64,000 nt of DNA from Plasmodium relictum. Taxonomy: Eukaryota > Apicomplexa > Aconoidasida > Haemosporida > Plasmodiidae. The position numbers were made by a program, and so were the translations under genes. The notes under the pieces are model-generated. The model was not told the DNA's origin. It searched no databases and saw only the letters and a list, made by a program, of their open reading frames with translations. Shown here in pieces: positions 47,301-56,572 of this stretch; within the stretch, counting starts at the first letter, position 1; each line of letters begins with the position of its first letter. The stretch is taken from contig NC_041679.1 of the NCBI RefSeq assembly GCF_900005765.1, positions 124,001 to 188,000 on the forward strand, in the 5' to 3' direction.

Positions 47301-48052
47301 GCCGAGCATGCACTTCTACACACTATTGGTTTTAATATTTCATCATTTTTATATTTTAAATTATATTGTTTAAATATCATTTTATTTTGATTCTCAAATA
47401 TTTCATTATTAATGCATCTATATATATGTAAATTCAAACATTTTTTTAAAATTTCATTTGAAAAATTACTAACATTAATACCACTGTTATTAATAGAAGA
47501 AACACCATCTGCTACTGCAATAATATTATCACTACATATTAAAGCATCGCCATTTTTATAATTTATATTGCTACTTTTTTTCTGATGAGGAATTGAATTT
47601 GCTTTATGCAACAAAATATATTTTTGATTTTTCATTGCATTGCATATTTTGTTCATTTCCTCTATATATTCAGAAGAAATGCTTTCTTTGTCTTCTAATT
47701 CTATAAAAGAGCTGAAAAAATTCAAAAATATTGTTTTATAAAAATAATTAGGAAAATTTATATACTCTATATTAAATACTTTATTAAAATTATTTTCATA
47801 ATAAGCGTTCAAATTACTATCTTCTGTTTTTATTTCATTAAAATCAATTGTTTTCATTTCTTCAAGAGAATTATTTTTATCATAACCGCAAAAATAATCA
47901 TTTCCTATTTTGTTTTTCTTAACATAATTCATTCCATCTATCCCTTTATTCAAGGTTTTTATTATTTTACAGGATTCGAAGATACTCTCTTCTTCGTCTA
48001 CAGAATTATCGGTACCATTTAGTTTAAAACATTTATTTAACAAAGAATGCAT
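44327..48052 (-). CDS. PP2C (PPM) family protein phosphatase, PPTC7-like (1,241 aa)
   Basis: Mn/Mg-dependent Ser/Thr phosphatase motifs appear in order: KNGDALICSDNIIAVADGVSS with the metal-binding Asp182-Gly183, GASTLLFSALEKEKLHICSIGDCQMLIV (GAST 255-258, Gly-Asp 275-276), then NNDIIISGSDGLFDNLYDDDI, and the C-terminal GKPDDTTVIVSVV (about 1225-1237) with the paired Asp. The order GDA, ADGV, GAST, SIGDC, SDGLFD, DDTT matches the PPTC7/Ptc7 branch, which elsewhere is mitochondrial. No clear presequence is seen here. The core of about 300 residues is expanded by two big Asn/Lys/Glu-rich inserts (roughly 300-640 and 745-1130). The gene is a single exon with ATG at 48052. All metal-binding motifs are intact, so an active enzyme is likely; substrates are unknown. 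Confidence 0.85.
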   Translation of the reverse strand: MHSLLNKCFKLNGTDNSVDEEESIFESCKIIKTLNKGIDGMNYVKKNKIGNDYFCGYDKNNSLEEMKTIDFNEIKTEDSNLNAYYENNFNKVFNIEYINFPNYFYKTIFLNFFSSFIELEDKESISSEYIEEMNKICNAMKNQKYILLHKANSIPHQKKSSNINYKNGDALICSDNIIAVADGVSSINNSGINVSNFSNEILKKCLNLHIYRCINNEIFENQNKMIFKQYNLKYKNDEILKPIVCRSACSANFLGASTLLFSALEKEKLHICSIGDCQMLIVRLKGNYLKDKGIEKIHIKVNTPEEILYFVKDEKSLVTKNNNCDIKNVHENNNNNVMNNEKVNIIDYKREENTTNDIVNCEVSYDNFPNKKSYNSIENDSTFKNNKDILNDLYSKRKELYYNDFLSDLNIKESIKEDSEIILYIEDQLSEDISENFEKYLSKRSYKIGNLSFKIEEDDFYDNSNIRSDTLISHNCSSTRDDFSENEKKNFSVKSTLDNIGYRNLLNLFNLDRTHIIKNKNNCSEKETEEEKVIEKEKENHVESGKQKQENKDDSKEDDREKEKNDQLEELGKEKNQSEKEEKQKDELEQEKEEKKKKKKDTNINNFNDYRFRFYNDEISKFDIIFKSKIQQHYFNCPYQITFMPINLNDNLRNTKSNNSFKGNIKMSRYNDIITKCLRYCEYSSVNIENNDIIISGSDGLFDNLYDDDIMEIIFNNFYVLKYNKFVSMKQFINFYKEYKKAIKDFNKTLSNNFSKRNHSKKNFSSNLSDSFDRNINNNSREKVKIKMESDIKHGISNVSCTSSDNFSKNYINEENNNNNNNKNNNNNNNYNYDNKGVNLSNKENKNNYFFNNIYKRNLNYAKNKLKFPSKIKGKFFIRIKNKVQNITKSNSKQNNKVEKKNKYSISQDSKNSNTKKDDDTIFQKEYSNNINSSINNLSKNFMKSSTVDINRRNYSIHSGGMENSKYENLYENLENDNNSQSDLSDSNNYDLNFNNSNKLLENEKRQTTIEQLIDDDVVSLRKKKKNSGKWLDEENTFSEFLDENIMNNNVYTNREDNSYYMNEIRRIKKKKKVIVEKKIDCSKFLYELSDFILIDKDNKIYLNTKKACDEILELSTILANQQLNYTLLKKRRIKYNGKMKNNSNNNNIYSKKVNIEMDKKDNEKNFNEDSFSFSNVQDKEIHLFDKVNYEDIQSNKSNDKIILTPISEFIFDKYKKYFNMGKPDDTTVIVSVVKENRYNV

Positions 48053-50139
48053 TTTTGTGTTTTCACCATATTAAAATTAAAAATCAAATTAAAGAAACAG
48101 AAATGATACAGATACATTTATATAAAAATAACAATATTATAAAAAAAAAAAAAAAATGAAACTATTAAACTAAAAAAAAAATTTTTAGAATTTTTTTTAT
48201 TTTTTATTTCTATAATATATTTTTAAAAAATTTAGGAAAATTGTCTCTGCATTTTATAAAGATTCAATAAAAAAAAAAAAAATTATACTTTTAGTTCAAA
48301 TAACAATAAAATCTTGTAGAGTTTTCCATAAATTAAACATATTCTAAAATTCTTTATTAAATAAAAATTGTTGTACACAAATGTCAAATAAATAAAAAAT
48401 TTCAGTATGGAAATGTATGACTAGGAATATAAATTAGTGTTTTCTTTTTCTTTTTCTTTTTTTTTTTTAATTATGATTTTTAAAATTTCAAACTTTTATT
48501 AAAGAGTTGGAAAAAAAAAAAAAAAAATGAAATTATAATTTTTTATAGCACATTTTTGCATTAAAATTGATAATGAAAACCTATTGATAAATATTAAAGA
48601 GTTAATCAGGAAAATTACTAGGAATGAAATTTTTTTTTAATTAAATAAAGTAATTTTTTCAAAAATATGTATTCAAAAAATGTAGATAATATTATATAAT
48701 GTTAGTGAATGAAAAATGATATTTATCTATATTTTAGTAATCCTTTTTTATATTTTTATTTCCTTTATTTAAAATGTAAATGTGTAAAACTAATGAATTT
48801 TATAAATTTTTTTTTTTTTTTTTTTTTTTTTGTATAGTTTCTTTCACAGTTTTTTACTAATTTAAGCTTTCAGTTTTTAAAAATAATAAAATAAAAAAAA
48901 AATAAAGCATAAAACATTAAATAATAATATTAATTAAAAAAAAAATATGAAATTTTTTTCTGTGTGTATAAAATTTGCAATTTTCAATTATAAAAATATT
49001 ATCTGTTATTTTTATATTATATTGAAAAGAATCAAAAAAAAAAAAAAAAATGATTTATATAATATTCATTATAAAAAAATAAAGTTAAAACAAGAAATTA
49101 AAATATATACTACTGAAAAATATTTTAAAATTAGTATTTCCATTTAAAAAAGTGATATAGCTTACTGTTTAAAGAAAAAATAAAAATATTAAAAGTGTCT
49201 AGAAGAAAAATTTTCTACCTTTTGAAAATATAGATAAATGCTCATAAAAATAATATTTTAAAAAATAATGAAAAAAAGAGAAATTATTTATTAACAAATT
49301 TTATACTACTTATATTTTATATTTTGTGTATCTTTATAGAAAAAAAAAAAAAATCATACTAAATATTCTAATACATATGTAAATTTTTAAATATATAAAT
49401 TTGTTTTATTTTTACAAATGTATTAAAATTTTTGAATTATATATATTCTTAAATCAATATAAAAAAGCACAAAAAAAAAAAAAAAAAATACGTAAGTATA
49501 TGCAATTAAATATAAAGAATAATTTCATCATTATTTAATAGAAGGATTTTCTTCTCTTTTTTTATTATAACATTTTAAGAAATTTTAATTGTCTTTTATG
49601 AATTTAATTAATTTATATTTTTATAAAGAAATCTTTACATTTGATAAAGAATGAACAAAATTGTTAATTTTAAAACAAAAACAATATGAACAAAATATAA
49701 ACAAGTATATATATATATATGCTGATATCTTTTTTTTAGTTGAAATAAATTTTTTTTTAAATATAATTAAAAAAATTGAAAAAAAAAAAAGTATTTTTTA
49801 AAACATATATGTAATAAAAACAAAAAATTAAAACTATCGCAAGTAATAAATTTATAAAAACTTAAAAAAAAAAAAAATAAATCAAAATAAAAATTAAAAA
49901 GCAAAAGCTAAAAAACTAAAAAATTAAAAAGAAATAAGAGCTCATAAAAATAAAAAGATAACTTTTTTTTTTAATAAAATTTATTTAAAAAAAAAAAATA
50001 AATAAAATTACTATTGTGTAAAAAATATCAAATTAAAATATATATATATACTTATTCTAAAACGAAAATGCTATACTCTTTTAATAAAAAGTTTTATCTT
50101 TTATGATTTGAATAATTTAATAATTTGATTCATATATTT
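48053..50139. other. AT-rich intergenic spacer
   Basis: 2.1 kb with A and T runs. A 66-codon ATG-started frame at 48947-49147 is Lys/Ile/Tyr-rich and looks like chance. No gene supported. Confidence 0.55.
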
Positions 50140-51168
50140 TTATAAATATTTTTGATATGATTCTATAAATAAATCAATTTCTCCTTGTAACAAAATTTTA
50201 TCAACATCACTTGAATAAACATTTGTTCTAGTGTCTTTTATCATTTTATTACCATATAGAATATAATTTCTTATTTGTTCTCCAAAGTGAGTTAAACTTT
50301 TATTAGATAGTTCGTATTTCTTATTTTTTAGTGCTTCTATTTGTAAATATAATAATTTTTCATATATACTTTTTAAGGCAATTCTTTTATTTAAAATTTG
50401 AGATCTTTCATTTGACACTTTCACAGAAATATTTGTTGGCTTATGCAAAATTCTAACAGCAGTTTCAACTTTATTAACATTTTGCCCTCCTTTACCTCCA
50501 GATCTCATAGTTTGAATTACTAAATCACTTTTATTTATTGTAATATCATTAATTTTATTATTGTTAACATTATTACTATTTTTTTTTTTTTCTTTTTCTT
50601 TTTCTGTTGTTTTACTGTTTTTAGATACACCTTTTTCAGCATTATTTAAAAAATTTATTATATTAACATCATTATAATTTAAAGTTGGGATTACATCAAC
50701 TTTTACAAAAGAAGTCATTCTCTTATTTTGTGCATTAAATGGAGAATATCTTACTAATCGGTGAATTCCTTTTTCAGAAACAAAATTATAAAAGCTGTAT
50801 TCTCCTTCTATTTTTATTTCTACTTTTTTGATACCTACTTCATTTTTACTTATATCAATAACTTCATATTTTATATTTTTTTTATTTTTTATTTTTGATA
50901 AATATTTCATGTACATGTTATATAACATATTGCAAAAATCGCAGGCTTCTGTCCCACCTGTTCCTGATGATAAAATCAATGAGCATGAATTTTTAAAATA
51001 TTTCGAATAATTTTCTACATCTTTTTTAATATAGGAACTTAAATATTTTTTATTTATTTTTTTTGTGTTTTTACATAAAAAAAAATAACTCCTTAAAATT
51101 GTAATATTTTTACATTTAATAGACATTATTGAAAAAAATAAATATATCAAAATTAAAATGGAATTCAT
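50140..51168 (-). CDS. RF2: organellar (probably apicoplast) peptide chain release factor, RF2 type (342 aa)
   Basis: It terminates translation at UGA/UAA by hydrolysing peptidyl-tRNA. The GGQ motif lies at residues 227-229 in [20 protein letters not shown], and the stop-codon-reading tripeptide SPF at 142-144 ([12 protein letters not shown]) marks RF2 instead of RF1, which has Px[11 protein letters not shown] (69-78) opens domain 2. The first about 15 residues ([15 protein letters not shown]) look like a signal peptide and are followed by a Lys/Asn-rich, acid-poor stretch, the bipartite apicoplast targeting pattern. About 30 low-complexity residues are inserted at 175-208. Domain 1 (about 110 residues in bacterial RF2) is almost absent: only about 50 residues lie between the hydrophobic leader and GTGGTEA. 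It is either lost or encoded in an unannotated upstream exon. The [15 protein letters not shown] form resembles plastid and cyanobacterial RF2. Confidence 0.85.
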   Translation of the reverse strand: MNSILILIYLFFSIMSIKCKNITILRSYFFLCKNTKKINKKYLSSYIKKDVENYSKYFKNSCSLILSSGTGGTEACDFCNMLYNMYMKYLSKIKNKKNIKYEVIDISKNEVGIKKVEIKIEGEYSFYNFVSEKGIHRLVRYSPFNAQNKRMTSFVKVDVIPTLNYNDVNIINFLNNAEKGVSKNSKTTEKEKEKKKNSNNVNNNKINDITINKSDLVIQTMRSGGKGGQNVNKVETAVRILHKPTNISVKVSNERSQILNKRIALKSIYEKLLYLQIEALKNKKYELSNKSLTHFGEQIRNYILYGNKMIKDTRTNVYSSDVDKILLQGEIDLFIESYQKYL

Positions 51169-52187
51169 AATTTTCCCTTTATTTTTTTTTTTTTTTTTAT
51201 TCTCTAAATATAATATTTTCTATAAACATTTTTGAATATATTTCATCAAAATTTTCAGTTTTTGTTATATTTGCAAATTTGTTTTCAAGAATGTTTATTA
51301 TATTAAAGTTTAACATTTTTTATAACTTAAATTTTTTTTTAAATATTTATATTCTTTAATAAAGAATTTTTATTTTTTAAAGAATAATTTAATTTTTTTT
51401 TTAAACTGTTTTGATCATATTATTTATTTTTTTAAAATAGGAAAATGATTTTTTTTAAATACACATATCACATATAAATATACATATATATAGAGGTCAC
51501 ATAAATGCAATATTTATAATATTTTAAGAAATAATATTATAATTTTATGTATTAAGAAACATAATTCAATAATATTTTAAAAAAATATATTTGTGTTGAA
51601 GAAAAAAAAATAGAATTATCATTATTTTAATTTATATTAATTTTTCTATATTCTCTCCTTCAATTTTTAATATTTTTATATTTTTTTTTTTTTTTTTATT
51701 TATATTTAATTTTTTACAACGAAAATGAAATAAATTTATTCTTTATTTAAAATTTAAAACTAGTTTAGAGTTACTTTTTTAAAAAATATTACAATGTTAG
51801 AAAAAAAAAAAAAGTAAATAAAACACTTATTAAAACAAAATTAATGGATAATTAAATCAATTGATATATATTTCATAAATTGTTTTTAAAAAAAAAAAAA
51901 AATCATAAAAATAAAAAATCATTAAGAAAATGTTTTATGTAATTTTAAAAGAAATTATAATTATGGGTATAAAAACCAAATTTTTAAATATGAAAAATCA
52001 ATTCTTGCTTTATATTTAGTCTTTATTAATAAAAAATTCAAATTATTTCTTTTAAATTTAATCATAAAATTTTTATCATTTTTTTTTTTTTAGTTACATA
52101 GAATTTATATTAATTAAAATAAGATACTGTTATCTCTATTATTTTTGTTTGTTTTTTTTTTTTTTACAATTGTATCTTTTTGTTCCT
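51169..52187. other. intergenic spacer with a 39-codon minus-strand ORF
   Basis: On the minus strand an ATG at about 51319 opens 39 codons (starting MLNFNIINILENKFANI) ending at about 51200, 30 bp upstream of the RF2 start. Composition is less repetitive than the surroundings. It could be an upstream ORF or a 5' exon of RF2, but I could not find a splice pair that clearly joins them. The rest shows nothing. Confidence 0.4.
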
Positions 52188-55100
52188 CTAAATTATTCCT
52201 AATATAGAAGCATCAAAATCTTTTTTATAAACATAAACATGATATAATGAACAAATGTCATAATAAGTCTTAGAGTCTTTATTATACCCGTGAATTTTAT
52301 TAATTCTTGATTTAATATTTTCAAAAATATGTTTATCAATTGTCTTATTAATTAAATTAAAATATTTTATATTTCTGTATTTTTCAAATGTTTCTAAATT
52401 ATTAGTTATATAGTGAAGAAACATTATTGCTGTATTATTAAAAAGTTCAACCATATTTAATTCTTCTAACTTTTTTTTTAAATATTTGTCTGGTATGACA
52501 AACTCATGTGCATCTATTGTATCATATAAATAAAAATAATATTTGATTCCAATATTATTTTCTAAAGAATCTTTTATTAAATTATAAAAATATTCATATT
52601 TTATTTTTTCATTAGGATTGCTGTTATTAATATATTCTATGAATTCTTCTAGACAAATCTTATTTTTAAAAATTTTCATTAAATTTTCATTATCAAACTT
52701 TATTGTAAATAAGTCATTTTCTAATGTTAATGAGAAAGAATCATTAATTACTTCTATATTTGATCTCTTCATTAAAAAATCAGTCAATGTATGAGTTGAT
52801 ATGGTAGTTGCTAAAAATATTCCTTCATTTTCTAAAAAATTTTCGATAAGCTTAAAAAATTTTTTAGAAGATCTTTCATTGTAAATAATATAATGTAGAG
52901 CTAAATTAATAGAAATTATGTCAAATTTAATATTTTTATTTTTCCATTTTTTATAAAATTTATTATTTAAAATATCTCCTTGTAAAAAAATGTAATTATC
53001 ACTTTTGCATAATCCTTTTAAATCATTTTGACTAAGTCTTTCTTTAGCTAATTCTATTTCTTTTTTAGAAATATCTAATCCAACATATACCTTATTTCTT
53101 ACAAAATTATATTTAAGCATATCTTGACCATGGCCACAAGCCAAATCTAATATTTTAGAATTATAGGGAACAAAAAATGATATCATAATTCTTTTCACTT
53201 CATTGTTAAATACACGAACATATTTAATATTTGATTTTTTTAATAATATTACTTTTTTCTTATCATAATGTTTTCTTATTTCTTCATTTACATCACCTAT
53301 CATTTTTGGATAAAAGTATTCAAACTTGGTTGAGTTATTTTTTAATTTATTCATAAAATTAATTAAACATTCAAAATTTTTATAAAAATTATAAATCATA
53401 TAGTCAAGTTTACTTGCTTTTTGTTCTTCGGTATCAATTAAATTAATATTATTGTTATCAGTATATATATTATTATCATTGTTATATATGTTATATTTTT
53501 TTTTAAGCTCTTTGATAACCCTATCTATATCTATGTGCAAATCTATATTGATTTTCCAGTCTTTTTCTAGCTCAAATAACTTACCAATGTTTTTTTTTTT
53601 ATTTTCAGAACATTTGATATTCAAATTAGAAGTGTTTTTAATTTCGTACATTTTAATTACATCATAATTATCATCAAAATCAGAATAACTAATATTATAA
53701 TTTATTTTTGAATTTTTTATTTTTTTATTTTTTGCTATATGTAAAAATAAATTACAGCCTTTATATTTTTCATCACAACAAAAGTTATAAATAGAAATGT
53801 CTTTTACATATCTTTTTTTTATCTTTATATTTTCTTCGTTTAGAATATTCATATTTAAAGAATTTTCATTATTATCTAAATTTATATCTTTATTTTTATG
53901 AAAATAAATATCATAATTAGTCAAATGAGTATCGTCACTATTCATCAAATTCTCATAGGAACTTAAATTTAAACATTGGTTATAAGAACTATTCGGATAA
54001 TAAACACATACGGTATCACTTTCTACTTCTTTAAATACATTTATTATAGTTTTATTACTTTTGTTATCTTTTGAATAAACTATTTTTCTTTTATATAAAA
54101 TCTTATTTTTATCACTAGATTTATCACTAGAACTATCTGAGCTTTTTTCATTTGAAGAATCGTTGCTTTCATTTTCACTATCTTCTTCTACTAGCTTTTT
54201 TAATTTTTCAATATATAACTTATCTTTATCAACTACTATTTTTTTTTTTTTTTTTTTCTTTTCATTATTATTATATGAATTCTCTTTCTTTTTTTCTTCA
54301 TTATATAAATTTATTAATGCGTCACTTTCACTATTTTCACTAGACGTACTAGGGCTTACTTCTTTACTACTTATACTATAAGTAGAACTTTTATTTCTAT
54401 CATTATTATTATTATTATCACAATCTTCTTCTTTTTTATTTTTTTGTTTTTTCTTTTTTATATCATAATAATACAATTCCTCTATTTCAAATTTTTTTTC
54501 TAATATCTTAAATTTATACTTACTTTTATGTATTTTAAAGAGATCAACATATATATAATTCATTACACTATTATCTATATTAAATTTATATTTATAATTA
54601 TTATTACTTATTTTTTGTAAAATAATTTGATTAATTACAGGTAAGTTTATTAATTCATCATTAAAACTTCCTCTTAGTTCTACTACACTGTTATGAACAT
54701 CAATATATTTTCTTTTTTTTTTCAAACTATTTATTAGAAAATTTGTAATTTCTATATTTATTTTATTTTCAATATTCACATATTTATAATCTTCAAATAA
54801 TACATAAGGTTTTATTTGTGTACAGTTATCTTTATAGAATAAATCAATTTTTATAGTATTATTTATTTTTAATTTTTTCTTTATTAATAAATTTAATTCT
54901 TGAAATAAATTATTCTTGTCAATAGTTAATTTTTCTTCTTCATTTTTGTTTTCATTCATTTCTGATATTTCTTTCTTCTTTTCTTTCATAAAAGAAGAGG
55001 AAATTACTTCATCTGTTTCCTTATTTTGTTTTATCATATTTTGCTTATTTAAAATTTTATCATTCTTTTCATTTTCATTCCTACATAAATAGATATTACT

Positions 55101-55199
55101 TTCTAATTCTTTGTTATTTAAATTATTATCTAAACTTTTCTCTACATTTTGATTTGTAAGAAATAATTCTTTTTTTTTTTCATAATTTTCATTAATCAT
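52188..55199 (-). CDS. mRNA cap guanine-N7 methyltransferase, ABD1/RNMT-like (1,003 aa)
   Basis: It methylates the cap guanine of nuclear mRNA using S-adenosylmethionine. The catalytic domain is C-terminal, about residues 640-990. It includes IKYVRVFNNEVKRIMISFF (the cap-MTase entry motif, like RNFNNWIK), SAM motif I ILDLACGHGQDMLKY (Gly689), VYVGLDIS with the acidic SAM-ribose residue, FDIISINLALHYIIYNE (motif with ALHY, typical of this family) and IDAHEFVIPDKYL. The family is usually 400-480 residues; the extra N-terminal about 620 residues comprise an ordered stretch (about 95-250) and Ser/Asn/Lys-rich disorder, including SSDKSSDKN. Start ATG at 55199, single exon. The protein sits alone; P. 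falciparum has separate triphosphatase and guanylyltransferase capping enzymes. GHGQ replaces the common GKGGD, but the residues that line SAM remain. Confidence 0.85.
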   Translation of the reverse strand: MINENYEKKKELFLTNQNVEKSLDNNLNNKELESNIYLCRNENEKNDKILNKQNMIKQNKETDEVISSSFMKEKKKEISEMNENKNEEEKLTIDKNNLFQELNLLIKKKLKINNTIKIDLFYKDNCTQIKPYVLFEDYKYVNIENKINIEITNFLINSLKKKRKYIDVHNSVVELRGSFNDELINLPVINQIILQKISNNNYKYKFNIDNSVMNYIYVDLFKIHKSKYKFKILEKKFEIEELYYYDIKKKKQKNKKEEDCDNNNNNDRNKSSTYSISSKEVSPSTSSENSESDALINLYNEEKKKENSYNNNEKKKKKKKIVVDKDKLYIEKLKKLVEEDSENESNDSSNEKSSDSSSDKSSDKNKILYKRKIVYSKDNKSNKTIINVFKEVESDTVCVYYPNSSYNQCLNLSSYENLMNSDDTHLTNYDIYFHKNKDINLDNNENSLNMNILNEENIKIKKRYVKDISIYNFCCDEKYKGCNLFLHIAKNKKIKNSKINYNISYSDFDDNYDVIKMYEIKNTSNLNIKCSENKKKNIGKLFELEKDWKINIDLHIDIDRVIKELKKKYNIYNNDNNIYTDNNNINLIDTEEQKASKLDYMIYNFYKNFECLINFMNKLKNNSTKFEYFYPKMIGDVNEEIRKHYDKKKVILLKKSNIKYVRVFNNEVKRIMISFFVPYNSKILDLACGHGQDMLKYNFVRNKVYVGLDISKKEIELAKERLSQNDLKGLCKSDNYIFLQGDILNNKFYKKWKNKNIKFDIISINLALHYIIYNERSSKKFFKLIENFLENEGIFLATTISTHTLTDFLMKRSNIEVINDSFSLTLENDLFTIKFDNENLMKIFKNKICLEEFIEYINNSNPNEKIKYEYFYNLIKDSLENNIGIKYYFYLYDTIDAHEFVIPDKYLKKKLEELNMVELFNNTAIMFLHYITNNLETFEKYRNIKYFNLINKTIDKHIFENIKSRINKIHGYNKDSKTYYDICSLYHVYVYKKDFDASILGII

Positions 55200-56572
55200 A
55201 TTTACATGAAATTTATTTATATATTACATTTTTATTCAATAAACTAATATTTAGTTTTACAATGTTTTTTTTTTTTACAATAAAAATTTTATGTACTTCA
55301 TAATTTTTTTCTTCTTTTGAGTAAAATTTTCTGTATTTTAATGTTTTTCTATTTTTTTTTTTTTTTTTAGAAAATTTTTTATAAAAAAATTTTCTAATAG
55401 AGTTCTTATTAATTTTTTATCAGAAAAAAAAAAAAAAATTATTTTTTTTTTCACGAAAAAGCAAAAATTTTATATAAGACATATTTATATTTTAAAAAAA
55501 TATAAAAAATGAAAATTAAAAAAAAAAAAAATATATTTTTAAATTAAGAAAATTGATAAAATGTTTACTTAAAAGATATATATCTTTATACGCACGAATT
55601 GTATTAGACTATTTATATTATTTTTTCAAAAACAAATAAAAATTTCTAAATTTTATTATAAAAAAAAATATTAAAAAGTTTAAATAACTTTTAACTATTT
55701 CTACTTTGTTATGATACATAATAAATTACTTAAATTATTTAATATATATATATATATATGTCATATTAGTCTGTTTATATCTTTAGAATTAGTAAGATAT
55801 TTTATAATTTAAAAAAAAAAAAATATAAATCGTATTTCTAAGTGTAAATAATATTAGGATATGTTAATTAATATTTTAAAATTTTAGTATTTTTACTATA
55901 TTAAAATAAAAAAAAATATATGTATGCATAAATCAAGTTAGATCATTTGTATTTGCTTTTGAAAAACTAATAAAAGCTCTACTAAATTATTTACAGAAAA
56001 AAATAAATAAATTTAGACTATTTATATTTCTAATTTAAAAATTAATAAAGAAATTTGTTAAATAATTCTAGAAAAAAAAAAATAAATAAAAAGCCAGATG
56101 ATAATAAAATAATTCCAATTTTTTTTTTTTTTTATTATAAATGCAATTTGAAAAAATAATATTTTAGCTTAGTTGTATATTTGAATTAAAAAATTGAAAA
56201 AAACTCATAATTAACTTACATATATTCATATATTTTTTTTTTTTTTTTTTTCCTTTTATGTCTTAAAATTTAGAAAATACAATTCTTTCTTAACTATCTT
56301 GAAATTTACAATAAAAAGAAATTTACTTTTTTTTTATGCATTTTTAACATATTTATATCTTTGCATTTATAATACTTATTAGTTGTAAAGTATTTACTAT
56401 AACTTTTTTTTTTTTTTTTGTTTTAATTTAAAACTCTCTATTTGTTGTTTTGTTTAAAAAAGATAAATATAATACAATAAATGCATTTATAATATATTGA
56501 AATCAAACCTAACATAATTAGAACATATAAAAGTGAAGTATAATAGAGAAAAAAAAAAAATTAAAAAATAAA
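55200..56572. other. divergent intergenic spacer
   Basis: 1.4 kb between the cap methyltransferase (-) and the next gene (+). AT-rich, no gene. Confidence 0.6.

Noticed and set aside
48947-49147. 66-codon ATG-started ORF
   Set aside because: Lys/Ile/Tyr-rich with a poly-Lys run; typical of chance frames in these spacers.
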